Shown here in pieces: positions 41,892 through 49,320 of a stretch of 64,000 nt of DNA (position 1 is the first letter of the stretch; each line of letters starts with the position of its first letter). Under the pieces are notes generated by a model, which saw nothing but the letters and a program-made list of their open reading frames with translations, was not told where the DNA came from and ran no database searches. Both the position numbers and the translations under genes were made by a program. The stretch is from Saccharothrix sp. NRRL B-16314 (GTDB lineage Bacteria > Actinomycetota > Actinomycetes > Mycobacteriales > Pseudonocardiaceae), in NCBI RefSeq assembly GCF_000716595.1, contig NZ_JNXC01000021.1:1-64000 (forward strand), written 5' to 3'.

Positions 41892-42527
41892 TCAGCGGGT
41901 CAACCGCAGGAGATCGGGATCGCGCAGCGGGCGGCCGTGGCCGAACAGCACCAGCTTCGGCCGCAGTTCGGCCAGCCGGCGCATGGACGCCAGGTTGCGG
42001 GTGTCGTCGTAGCTGAGGAACTTCGGCGGCGCGCCGAGGCGGAGCACGTTGACGAACACGTCGCCGCAGAGCAGCACGCCGTCGTGGTCGCGCCACAGGG
42101 CGATGTGGCCGGGGGAGTGGCCGGGGACGTCGAGCACGGTGAACCCGGCGACCTCGTCCCCTTCGGCCAAGCTGCGCGCGACGGGGTGGGGTGGGGGCAT
42201 CCGCATCCGCGACACCACCGCCGCGGCGAAGCCCGAACCGGTCACGGGTGTCGCGGTGGCCACGGCCTCCGCGTCCTTCCGCCCGATCCACAGCGGCACG
42301 TCGTACCGCTCGCACACCGCGTGGCTGGAGCCGAAGTGGTCCGGGTGGGCGTGCGTGACGACGTGGGCGGCGAGCGTGCGGCCGTCGAGCTGGCGGGTGA
42401 TGCGGCGGCGGGCGGACCGCGTTCCGGCGTCGACCAGCACGTCCTCCACCAGGTAGGCGTTCACCAGGTGCGGAGGACGTCCGAGGAGCAGGTGGACACC
42501 CGGGGCCAACGGACGCACGTCGCCCAT
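41892..42527 (-). CDS. MBL-fold metallohydrolase
   Basis: A 211-residue metallo-beta-lactamase-fold hydrolase. The metal-binding motifs are THAHPDHFG near residue 58, VPGHSPGHIALW near 133, LLCGDVF near 153 and LFGHGRP near 198. It is similar in size to glyoxalase II-like and general thioester hydrolases; the substrate is unknown. It is followed, in the same direction upstream, by a small HTH gene 16 bp away. Confidence 0.85.
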   Translation of the reverse strand: MGDVRPLAPGVHLLLGRPPHLVNAYLVEDVLVDAGTRSARRRITRQLDGRTLAAHVVTHAHPDHFGSSHAVCERYDVPLWIGRKDAEAVATATPVTGSGFAAAVVSRMRMPPPHPVARSLAEGDEVAGFTVLDVPGHSPGHIALWRDHDGVLLCGDVFVNVLRLGAPPKFLSYDDTRNLASMRRLAELRPKLVLFGHGRPLRDPDLLRLTR

Positions 42528-42543
42528 CGTAACCGCGCGTGGC

Positions 42544-42837
42544 TCAGTGTGATGGTTCGACGGCGTCGTCGGGTGGCACGCCGTCGTCGGGGGTGTCGTC
42601 GGGGGTGTCGTCGTGGGACGACACGACTTCGAACAGGTCGTCGAACTGCATCGGCGCGAGCGCCGTCAGCGCGCCGCCGATGAAGGCCGGGCCGGGCTGG
42701 AGCTCGCCGCCGAGGACGCGCGCGACCGTGGAGCGGTTGACGTCCATCGCCCTGGCCAGGGCGTAGTCCGACGTGAACCCCGCGAGCCGCGCGGCCTTGC
42801 TGAAGACGCCGGTGCGGAGCTTGATCTTCTTCGGCAT
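42544..42837 (-). CDS. Small HTH DNA-binding protein with acidic repeat tail, 97 aa
   Basis: A 97-residue protein with an HTH-like segment FTSDYALARAMDVNRSTVAR at about residues 21-40, like XRE repressors of phage type. The tail is a short acidic repeat (DDTPDDTPDDGVPPDD) made by GTCGTC-rich DNA repeats. The ATG at 42837 is chosen as the natural N-terminus MPKKIKLRTG. It faces another HTH gene (42992) across a region with several GCGCACAAC-type sites, a cI/cro-like arrangement. Confidence 0.75.
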   Translation of the reverse strand: MPKKIKLRTGVFSKAARLAGFTSDYALARAMDVNRSTVARVLGGELQPGPAFIGGALTALAPMQFDDLFEVVSSHDDTPDDTPDDGVPPDDAVEPSH

Positions 42838-42849
42838 GATCCGCCTTGT

Positions 42850-42978
42850 GTTGTGCGCACCCAACGAGTGGTGTGAGCGCACAACGCTAGCAGTGCGTGG
42901 TGCATTCGCAACGAATGTTGTTCACGCACAACACGCAGGTCAGGCCTACCTGGGGGGAGTGCGCAACACGCGTTGCGC
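42850..42978. promoter_or_regulatory. Multiple related operator sites between divergent HTH genes
   Basis: GTTGTGCGC (42850-42858) and GCGCACAAC (42877-42885) form an inverted pair. ACGCACAAC recurs at 42924-42932, and GCGCAAC-ACGC-GTTGCGC (42961-42978) is a perfect dyad ending 14 bp before the rightward ATG. The shared sequence suggests one protein binds several sites. Confidence 0.6.
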
Positions 42979-42991
42979 CCGCGCGCGTACC

Positions 42992-43330
42992 ATGGCGCGG
43001 GTGACCACAGACGAGAGTGCGGGCTCGACCTGGTGGGAGTGGGTCGAGCGCCAGCTGGAGGACCGCGCCATGACCCCGGCGGTCCTCGGCGAGCGGACCG
43101 GCCTGGACCGCAGTTGCTTCACCAGGTGGCGCAAGGGCGAACGCCCCACCATGGACACGGCGCGCCTGGTCGCCAGGGCGTTCGGCATGAGCCCGCTGGA
43201 GGTCATGGTGAAGGCGCACCTGATCAGCGCCGAAGAGGCCGGCCTGCGCGCCGCGGCCCCCGACCCGTCGACGCTCACGGACCAGCAACTGCTGGCGGAA
43301 CTAGGCCGCCGCCTGAAGCGCACCCGCTGA
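42992..43330 (+). CDS. XRE-type HTH protein, 112 aa
   Basis: A 112-residue protein: WWEWVERQLEDRAMTPAVLG followed by ERTGLDRSCFTRWRKGERPT is a helix-turn-helix of XRE type, and VARAFGMSPLEVMVKAHLIS completes the five-helix bundle. The tail is basic (RRLKRTR). Start ATG 42992, with a possible GTG at 43001. Together with the divergent 97-residue HTH gene it looks like a two-repressor switch; no other phage genes are adjacent. Confidence 0.8.
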   Translation: MARVTTDESAGSTWWEWVERQLEDRAMTPAVLGERTGLDRSCFTRWRKGERPTMDTARLVARAFGMSPLEVMVKAHLISAEEAGLRAAAPDPSTLTDQQLLAELGRRLKRTR

Positions 43331-43415
43331 CACTGCGGTCGCCCAGAGCTTCCTCGGCTGCCGTCGACCCGGAAAGTCGCTCGCCAGAGCAGCCGATCAC
43401 CAGTGCAATGGACCG

Positions 43416-44165
43416 GTGATCGACTACACGGAACTGAACCGCCGGCACTGGGAGAACACGGCTGCCGCCGCCCACGGACCGCTCGCCCGTGAGCACTGGG
43501 CGCGCGAGGAGGCCTGCTGGGGGCTGTGGGCGACCCCCGAGTCGCAGGTCTCCGCGCTGCCCGCCGACGTGTCCGGGATGGACGTGATCGAACTCGGCTG
43601 CGGCACCGCGTACGTGTCGGCGTGGCTGGCGAGGCTCGGCGCGCGACCGGTCGGCGTCGACATCTCGGCGGCCCAGCTGGCCACCGCCCGCGCCATGCAG
43701 GTCGAGTTCGACCTGGAGTTCCCCCTCGTCCTCGGCGACGCCCAGCAGGTGCCGCGGGACGACGCCACGTTCGACCTGGTGATCAGCGAGTACGGCGCCT
43801 CCCTGTGGTGCGACCCGTACCGCTGGATCCCGGAAGCCGCCCGCCTGCTCAGGCCGGGCGGCCACCTGGTCTTCCTGAACCGGTCACCGCTGTTCGCGTT
43901 GTGCGCCCGCACCGACGACACGGCGGCGACGTCGCTGCTGCGCCCGCAGTTCGACCTGCGCCGCCTCGACAACGACACGTCCGCCGAGTTCACCCTCGCC
44001 CACGGCGACATGCTGCGCCTGCTGCGGTCGACGGGCTTCACCGTGGAGGACCTGGTGGAGATCCAGGCCCCCGACCCCGCGCACCGCGAGTACAGCGAGG
44101 TGTCGTCGTCGTGGGCGCACCGGTGGCCGAGCGAGGAGATCTGGAAAGCTCGCCTGACCGGGTGA
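43416..44165 (+). CDS. Class I SAM-dependent methyltransferase
   Basis: A 249-residue Rossmann-fold methyltransferase (Methyltransf_11/25). Motif I is VIELGCGTAYVSAWLARLGA at about residues 57-76; then VGVDISAAQL (acidic loop), and FDLVISEYGASLWCDPYRW with LRPGGHLVFLN (motif III). The start is GTG 43416. It is convergent with the MFS gene of the biosynthetic operon (29-bp gap), so it is probably a separate transcript. Substrate is unknown. Confidence 0.85.
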   Translation: MIDYTELNRRHWENTAAAAHGPLAREHWAREEACWGLWATPESQVSALPADVSGMDVIELGCGTAYVSAWLARLGARPVGVDISAAQLATARAMQVEFDLEFPLVLGDAQQVPRDDATFDLVISEYGASLWCDPYRWIPEAARLLRPGGHLVFLNRSPLFALCARTDDTAATSLLRPQFDLRRLDNDTSAEFTLAHGDMLRLLRSTGFTVEDLVEIQAPDPAHREYSEVSSSWAHRWPSEEIWKARLTG

Positions 44166-44194
44166 CGTGCGGGGGTCGGCCGCGCGGGCACGGC

Positions 44195-45430
44195 TCACGG
44201 ACTCGTCGACGCGAGGTCGGTCCGCCGGGTCTGCGTGGACCTGATCCAGCAGAGCACCGCGGGCACGGCGAGCACGGCGGACACCCCGCACATGATCAGC
44301 ATCAGGTCCTGCGCGCCCGTCACCGCGCCGAACACCGCCAACAGGACACCCGCGACCGGCGTGGCGGCGAGCACGGCGGCGACGAAGAACCCGAGCGCGC
44401 CGCCGACGACGTCGGGCGGCAGGTAGTCCAGTCGCCTCGTGCGCAGCCAGATCGTGAACACGGTGACGCCGGCCGTCCACAGGACGTAGGCGGCGGTGAA
44501 GACGACCAGGTTCGGCGCGAGCGCCATCGCCGGACCGCTCGCGACCAGCGCGGCACCGGCACCGGCGACCACGGTGCCGAGGGACGTCCTGCGGAGCAGC
44601 CGCTTCGTGAGCAGCGCGGCCACGAGGCTCATCACGCTCGCCGCGCCCGCCACAACGCCGGCCATGGACGGCGCGGCGTCGAAGTCGCCCACGACGATCA
44701 CCGGGAGCGCACCCAGGGCGAGGCCCGCCACGAGGTTCACGACGATGGTCAGCGACACCAGCGACATCAACGGCTTGCTGCCCAGCACGACCCGTGCGCC
44801 GTCGACGAGGTTGCGCAGCGGTGACCCCGTCACAGCGCCACGGCGCACCTCAAGGGACCTGAGCGCGGCGGACGTCGCCGCCGCCGCGACCACGAGCACA
44901 CCCGAGATCAGCACGACGCCACCGGACAGACCCGGCCACACCAGCAGCGCGCCACCCAGCGCGGGACCTGCCGTGAACGACAGCTGTTGCGCCACCTGCA
45001 CCCTCGACTGCGCGTCCGGCATGAGCCGGCTCGGCACGCACCTGGTGAGCACGGTCTCCGTCGCGATCACCGCGTGCCCGTTGAGCAAGGTCATCACGGC
45101 GGACGCGGCCATCAGCGCCACCGGGTCCGCGACCACCGCCACCACGAGGAGGACCCCCGCCCTGGCGAGGTCGTTGACCAGGAACTGCCTCGCGATCGGG
45201 AACCGGTCCACCAGCACGCCGAGGACGGGCAGCGCCACGACCCGGGGCAGCCACTGCACGGCGAACGCCAGCCCGGACAACCCGACGCTGCCCGTGGTCG
45301 CGTAGATGACCACGGGGATCAGGTACGTCGACATCTGGTCGGCGAGCAGGCCGAGGAACCGCGCGGCGATCATCCGTTGGACGGCACGCGCGGTCGTGCC
45401 CGGGATCTCCCGCTCCACCGCGGGGTTCAT
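44195..45430 (-). CDS. MFS transporter, last gene of the biosynthetic operon
   Basis: A 411-residue major facilitator protein with about 12 hydrophobic helices. The loop LVDRFPIARQFLVNDLARAG between helices 2 and 4 resembles the family A-motif region. The group is the DHA3-like macrolide/drug exporter type. ATG 45430 overlaps the upstream ATP-grasp stop by 4 bp. As the last of eight coupled genes it is the probable exporter and self-resistance pump for the operon's product. Confidence 0.85.
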   Translation of the reverse strand: MNPAVEREIPGTTARAVQRMIAARFLGLLADQMSTYLIPVVIYATTGSVGLSGLAFAVQWLPRVVALPVLGVLVDRFPIARQFLVNDLARAGVLLVVAVVADPVALMAASAVMTLLNGHAVIATETVLTRCVPSRLMPDAQSRVQVAQQLSFTAGPALGGALLVWPGLSGGVVLISGVLVVAAAATSAALRSLEVRRGAVTGSPLRNLVDGARVVLGSKPLMSLVSLTIVVNLVAGLALGALPVIVVGDFDAAPSMAGVVAGAASVMSLVAALLTKRLLRRTSLGTVVAGAGAALVASGPAMALAPNLVVFTAAYVLWTAGVTVFTIWLRTRRLDYLPPDVVGGALGFFVAAVLAATPVAGVLLAVFGAVTGAQDLMLIMCGVSAVLAVPAVLCWIRSTQTRRTDLASTSP

Positions 45431-46638
45431 GCCAGCACTAATGAGTCGTTGAGCCAGGCCATGGCGTGCCCGAGCTCGTCGAGCACGACGCGGCGGCTGT
45501 CGCCGACGACGACCATCGCGGCCACGCAGTCCACGCTGGACGTCGAGTCGGCCAGCTCGGTGCCGACACCGACGCGCAGGTCGTAGTCCTTCACGGCGGG
45601 CAACGGGCACACGGTCGGCACGGACGTGACGACACCGGGTCGGGGCGGCGCCAGCAGCCACCCGGCCTGCGTGCGCGGTGCCGCGGCAGGCGTCGGCATG
45701 CGGTCACCGGTGCCGAACGCGTGCCGGACGTACCACTCCAGCAGGTCGACCCCGAACGCCTGGATGAGCATGTCCCGGATCTTGCCCCCGCCCACGCGGC
45801 AGCCGATCTCGTTGAAGACCAGCTCACCGTCGGGCGTGCGGAACACCTCGGCGTGGAACAGGCTCACGTTCGGCGTCGGCAACGCCCTGATGGCGCGCGT
45901 GGTCAGCTCGACGAGGGCGGCGCGGTACGGGTCGTCGGGTTCGAGGGCCGACGACAGCAGCGGGTCGCCCGACTCGAACGCGAGACCGTTGGTGATCTGC
46001 GAAGGCCAGCACAACTGCACCTCGCCGTCGCGCACGCAGCCGTCGACCGTGTACATCTCGTTGGGCACGAAGCGCTCCGCGATCAGGTGCGCGGGCTGGT
46101 CGGTCCTGATCGGACACCCCGGGCCGAGGAACCGCTCCAGCTCCAGCCGGTCCCGCAGCACGTGGACGTCGATGGACGACGCGCCGGTGCGGGGCTTCAC
46201 CACCACGGGGTAGTCGTGGCGCCGGGTGAACTCGACGAGGTCCGTCGCGCTGTCGACCGCGCCGTACGGGGTCACCGGCACGCCCGCCGCGCTGAGCACC
46301 TGCTTCATCACCAGCTTGTCGCGGTAGGCGGTGGCGCTGTGCACGCCCTGCCCCGGCAACCCCCACGCCTCCCGCAGCGCGGCGGACCGCAGGATGTCGA
46401 ACTCGGACATGGCGAGCACCGCGTCGAAGCGGTAGGTGCCGTGCAGGCGGTAGGCGTGGAACTCGACCATCGCCGTGCTGGTGTAGTCGTCGAGCGCCAC
46501 GATCTCCGCGTACCCCTCCGGCTCGACGGGGGGCAGCGCGCCGGCGCGGGTCAGCAGCACCAGCTCGTGCTCGTCGTCGATCCACTCGCGGTAGGGCACC
46601 CGGTCGAGCGCGTAGCGGTTGAGGATGAGGATCTTCAT
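45427..46638 (-). CDS. ATP-grasp ligase B
   Basis: A 403-residue ATP-grasp enzyme. The N-terminal pre-ATP-grasp domain begins MKILILNRYALDRVPYREW. The ATP-grasp core has PVVVKPRTGASSIDVHVL near residue 148 and the metal-binding LVFNEIGCRVGGGKIRDM near 283. Such stand-alone ligases form amide or ester bonds from an acyl-phosphate, often joining amino acids in small peptides. It overlaps both neighbours by 4 bp. It is distinct in sequence from the adjacent ligase, so the two probably make different bonds. Confidence 0.85.
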   Translation of the reverse strand: MKILILNRYALDRVPYREWIDDEHELVLLTRAGALPPVEPEGYAEIVALDDYTSTAMVEFHAYRLHGTYRFDAVLAMSEFDILRSAALREAWGLPGQGVHSATAYRDKLVMKQVLSAAGVPVTPYGAVDSATDLVEFTRRHDYPVVVKPRTGASSIDVHVLRDRLELERFLGPGCPIRTDQPAHLIAERFVPNEMYTVDGCVRDGEVQLCWPSQITNGLAFESGDPLLSSALEPDDPYRAALVELTTRAIRALPTPNVSLFHAEVFRTPDGELVFNEIGCRVGGGKIRDMLIQAFGVDLLEWYVRHAFGTGDRMPTPAAAPRTQAGWLLAPPRPGVVTSVPTVCPLPAVKDYDLRVGVGTELADSTSSVDCVAAMVVVGDSRRVVLDELGHAMAWLNDSLVLA

Positions 46639-47879
46639 GTCGGAACTTCCCGCCAGTCGAAGGACAACGCCCGCACGGCGTCGTTCGCACGCTCGGCCGC
46701 GACCGCCGAATTCCCGGCCGTCGCGATGACCGAGGCCACCCGGTCGCGGTTGGACCCGTTGCTCTCGTAGGTCACGCCGACCCCCTTGTACAGCCGCACT
46801 TCCGCCACGTCCGGCCGTGCCCGCACGTCGTCCACGCCCTGGATCGAGCGCAACCGGCCGCTCGGCGGCGCCACGGCGAACGCGATGGCCGCGCCACCCG
46901 TTCCCGTGCCCGGCTCTCCCGGCGGCAGCCCGAGGTGGGCGCGCACGAGCTCGGTGGTCAGGTCGACGCCGATCGCCAGCCGCACCAGTTCCGGGATGCG
47001 GTCGCCCGCGAGCCGCGGGTTGACCTCGATGATCTTCGCGTGATCGCCGGAGAGGCGCAGTTCGACGTGCGCGGCGCCCCACCCGAGGCCGAGCGCGCGC
47101 AAGGCCGTCAACGCCGCGTCGGCCGCCTGTCGGTGCACGGGCTCCGGTTCCGGTGCGGGCACCAGGTGCCCGAGCTCGACGAAGTACGGCTCCGGTCCGA
47201 TCAGCTTCCTGGTGACGGCGACGGCGCGGCCACCCACGACCTCGACCGAGAACTCGGTGCCGCGGACGTACTCCTCGACCTGCACCAGCGGTCGCACGGC
47301 GAGCCCGACGTACTCGCCGATGGCCAGGATCAGCCGCGCCTGGTCCCGCACCTCCTCCTCGGTGGCGCAGAGCTTCACGAACGCGCTGCCGGTCAGGTGC
47401 ACCGGCTTCACGACCACCGGGAACCCCAGCTCGGCCGCCTGCTTGGCGACGAGCACCGGGTCGTCGCCGACGACGTACCCGACCGTCAGCTCCGGTGCGC
47501 GGTCCCGCAGCACCCTGCGCATCTCCGGCTTGTCGCGGCACCGCGCGACGGCGTCCGGATCGGGCCCCGGCACGCCGAAGACCAGCGCGGCGCGGGCGGC
47601 GATCTCCGTGGTGTACTCGTAGAAGGACGCGATCCCGCGCAGTCCGTACTCGTCCGCCAGCGCGCCGCACGCGCGCACGACCTCGTCCAGGTCGAACGTC
47701 GCGCACTTCACGACCGGCACCCCGAGTTCGGCGTAGCGGTCCAGCAGCCCCGCGGGGAGGTCTGCCGCCATCTGGCTCAGCAGCACCGGTTGGACGCCGC
47801 ACTCCAGCATCCGCACGGCCGCCGACTCACCCGCGCCGGTGCGCGGGGTCTCGACGATCACACACGCGTCCCGCTTCAC
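46635..47879 (-). CDS. ATP-grasp ligase A
   Basis: A 414-residue ATP-grasp protein of the carboxylate-amine ligase type (BacD/carnosine synthase-like layout). The pre-domain covers about 1-110, the Lys-containing strand is GFPVVVKPVHLTGSAFVKLC near residue 150, and the Mg-binding KIIEVNPRLAGDRIPEL lies near 283. The C-terminal extension (about 330-414) fits the L-amino-acid ligase subgroup. The GTG at 47879 overlaps the HAD stop by 4 bp, and its own stop overlaps ligase B. It is probably a peptide-bond-forming step of the pathway. Confidence 0.85.
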   Translation of the reverse strand: MKRDACVIVETPRTGAGESAAVRMLECGVQPVLLSQMAADLPAGLLDRYAELGVPVVKCATFDLDEVVRACGALADEYGLRGIASFYEYTTEIAARAALVFGVPGPDPDAVARCRDKPEMRRVLRDRAPELTVGYVVGDDPVLVAKQAAELGFPVVVKPVHLTGSAFVKLCATEEEVRDQARLILAIGEYVGLAVRPLVQVEEYVRGTEFSVEVVGGRAVAVTRKLIGPEPYFVELGHLVPAPEPEPVHRQAADAALTALRALGLGWGAAHVELRLSGDHAKIIEVNPRLAGDRIPELVRLAIGVDLTTELVRAHLGLPPGEPGTGTGGAAIAFAVAPPSGRLRSIQGVDDVRARPDVAEVRLYKGVGVTYESNGSNRDRVASVIATAGNSAVAAERANDAVRALSFDWREVPT

Positions 47880-48685
47880 GACGCACCTCCGGCGAGCGCC
47901 ACGAGGTCGGCGCACCCGAGCACCGCCAGGTCGGGGTCGACCCGCGCGGCGGTGCCCTGGAAGCGGCCGGGATCGGGACCGATGCCGACGAAGGGCAGGC
48001 CGAGCGCGGCGGCGGCCTCGGCGTCCCACACGCCGTCGCCGACCGACACCGCCCGCAAGTGCCCCGCCGGCTCGTGCCCGGCCCGCTCGTGCCCGGCCCG
48101 CTCGTGCCCGGCCCGCTCGTGCCCGGCCCGCTCGTGCCCGGCCCGCTCGTGCCCAGCCCGCTCGTGCCCCGCCGCCCGCAAGTGCCCCGCCCGCTCGTTG
48201 CCCGCCGGCTCGTGCCCAGCCCGCTCCACTGCGGCGGCCACGATCTCCACGCGGCTGAGGTGATCGCTCGCGGTCACGACCGGGAACCTCTCGGCGGCGG
48301 TGCCGAAGTGCGCGAGCTTCAGCGCGGTGACGCCGGCCATCCCGCCCGTCGCGACCACGGCCGTGCAGGAGTCGGATTCGGCCAGCTCGGCGATCAGCCG
48401 CGCCGCACCCGGTACCTCCTCCAGCGGTTCCCGCGCGAGTTCCTCCACGAAGTACTCGGTGAGCAGCGAGTCCAACCGCGCCAGTTCCTCCGGTGAGACA
48501 CCGCGACCGACACCGGCCTCGAACAGCTCGTCGAGGATGCCCGAGTCCGTGTGGTGCCGGAACCGGTCCCAGCCGCCCGTCACGGTGGGCACGGGGAAGT
48601 GCGCGTACGCGCGCACCAGCGCGGCCTGGTGCTGGCGCACGCTGTGCAGCAGGGTGCCGTCGATGTCCAGCACGACCGTCACCAT
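47876..48685 (-). CDS. HAD-family phosphatase with an inserted pentapeptide repeat
   Basis: A 269-residue HAD hydrolase. Motif I is VVLDIDGTLL (nucleophile Asp6 and acid/base Asp8), motif II is VVATGG near residue 112, and motif IV VSVGDGVWDAEAA lies near 212. Between the motif-III region and motif IV, about 55 residues of repeated GHERA-like pentapeptides (about 153-208) are inserted, encoded by a 15-bp tandem array; normal relatives have a short loop here. The insertion is in frame and catalytic motifs are kept. It probably dephosphorylates a pathway intermediate. Overlaps of 7 and 4 bp link it to its neighbours. Confidence 0.85.
   Translation of the reverse strand: MVTVVLDIDGTLLHSVRQHQAALVRAYAHFPVPTVTGGWDRFRHHTDSGILDELFEAGVGRGVSPEELARLDSLLTEYFVEELAREPLEEVPGAARLIAELAESDSCTAVVATGGMAGVTALKLAHFGTAAERFPVVTASDHLSRVEIVAAAVERAGHEPAGNERAGHLRAAGHERAGHERAGHERAGHERAGHERAGHERAGHEPAGHLRAVSVGDGVWDAEAAAALGLPFVGIGPDPGRFQGTAARVDPDLAVLGCADLVALAGGAS
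48056..48226. repeat. 15-bp minisatellite inside the HAD gene
   Basis: Seven units of the type CTCGTGCCCGGCCCG begin at 48071, 48086, 48101, 48116, 48131, 48146 and 48161; degenerate units continue to 48226. The block CGCAAGTGCCCCGCC occurs on both sides (about 48053 and 48177), suggesting duplication. The period keeps the reading frame. Confidence 0.9.
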
Positions 48686-49320
48686 GGTCCACCTCCGTCG
48701 AGGACGATCAGCATTGGCGCCGCTACGACGCAGAAGGCGGTGAACACGTGCACACCCCATCCGGTGATCTTCGGCACCGACAGCGCGGAGACGTGCAGCA
48801 CCGCGCAGCACACGACCACGGCGTACAGGACGACCGGGAACGCGGCGTCCAGGAACGGCGTGGCCAGCACCACCAGCGCGATCACCGGGGTGTTGTGCAC
48901 GATCGGCAGACCGCGGTAGCGGCCGGACGCGTCGAGCCCCACCACGTTGAAGTAGGCGAGCCGGACCGCGCCGGCCACCGCCACCGCCAGCGCGCCCGGC
49001 CAGTACTGCGGCGCGAACCCGCCCGCCGCCAGCAGCACCATCGCCGGGTTGATCCCGCCGCTCACCAGGTCGGCGAGCGAGTCGAGCTGACCGCCGAACT
49101 CGCGGGTCAGCTGCGCGCGGCCCGCCGTGGCCCGCGCGACGCGGCCGTCCCACCAGTCGCACAGCACCGCGAGCAGCGTCATCGCGACCGCGAGCTCGAC
49201 CCGGCCGATCGCGGCGAACGCCGTGCCGCACAGCGCGAGCACCAACCCGCCGAGCGTCAGCAGGTTGGCGGGATCGACGACCACGGCGCCGATGCCGTGC
49301 CGGCGGAGGTCGCCGCTCAT
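48679..49320 (-). CDS. CDP-alcohol phosphatidyltransferase-family enzyme
   Basis: A 213-residue membrane enzyme with about six helices. The family signature D-G-x2-A-R ... G-x3-D-x3-D appears as DGRVAR ... GGQLDSLAD at about residues 58-84, with 12 rather than the usual 8 residues between AR and the first G. The closest layout is PssA-like phosphatidylserine synthases. The family displaces CMP from a CDP- or CMP-activated compound onto an alcohol. Beside a cytidylyltransferase-type enzyme it could transfer the activated phospho-amine, or remove CMP. It overlaps both neighbours. Confidence 0.85.
   Translation of the reverse strand: MSGDLRRHGIGAVVVDPANLLTLGGLVLALCGTAFAAIGRVELAVAMTLLAVLCDWWDGRVARATAGRAQLTREFGGQLDSLADLVSGGINPAMVLLAAGGFAPQYWPGALAVAVAGAVRLAYFNVVGLDASGRYRGLPIVHNTPVIALVVLATPFLDAAFPVVLYAVVVCCAVLHVSALSVPKITGWGVHVFTAFCVVAAPMLIVLDGGGPW

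Noticed and set aside
48056..48226. Possible CRISPR array
   Set aside because: The 15-bp units are contiguous with no unique spacers, lie inside a coding frame and have no cas genes nearby.
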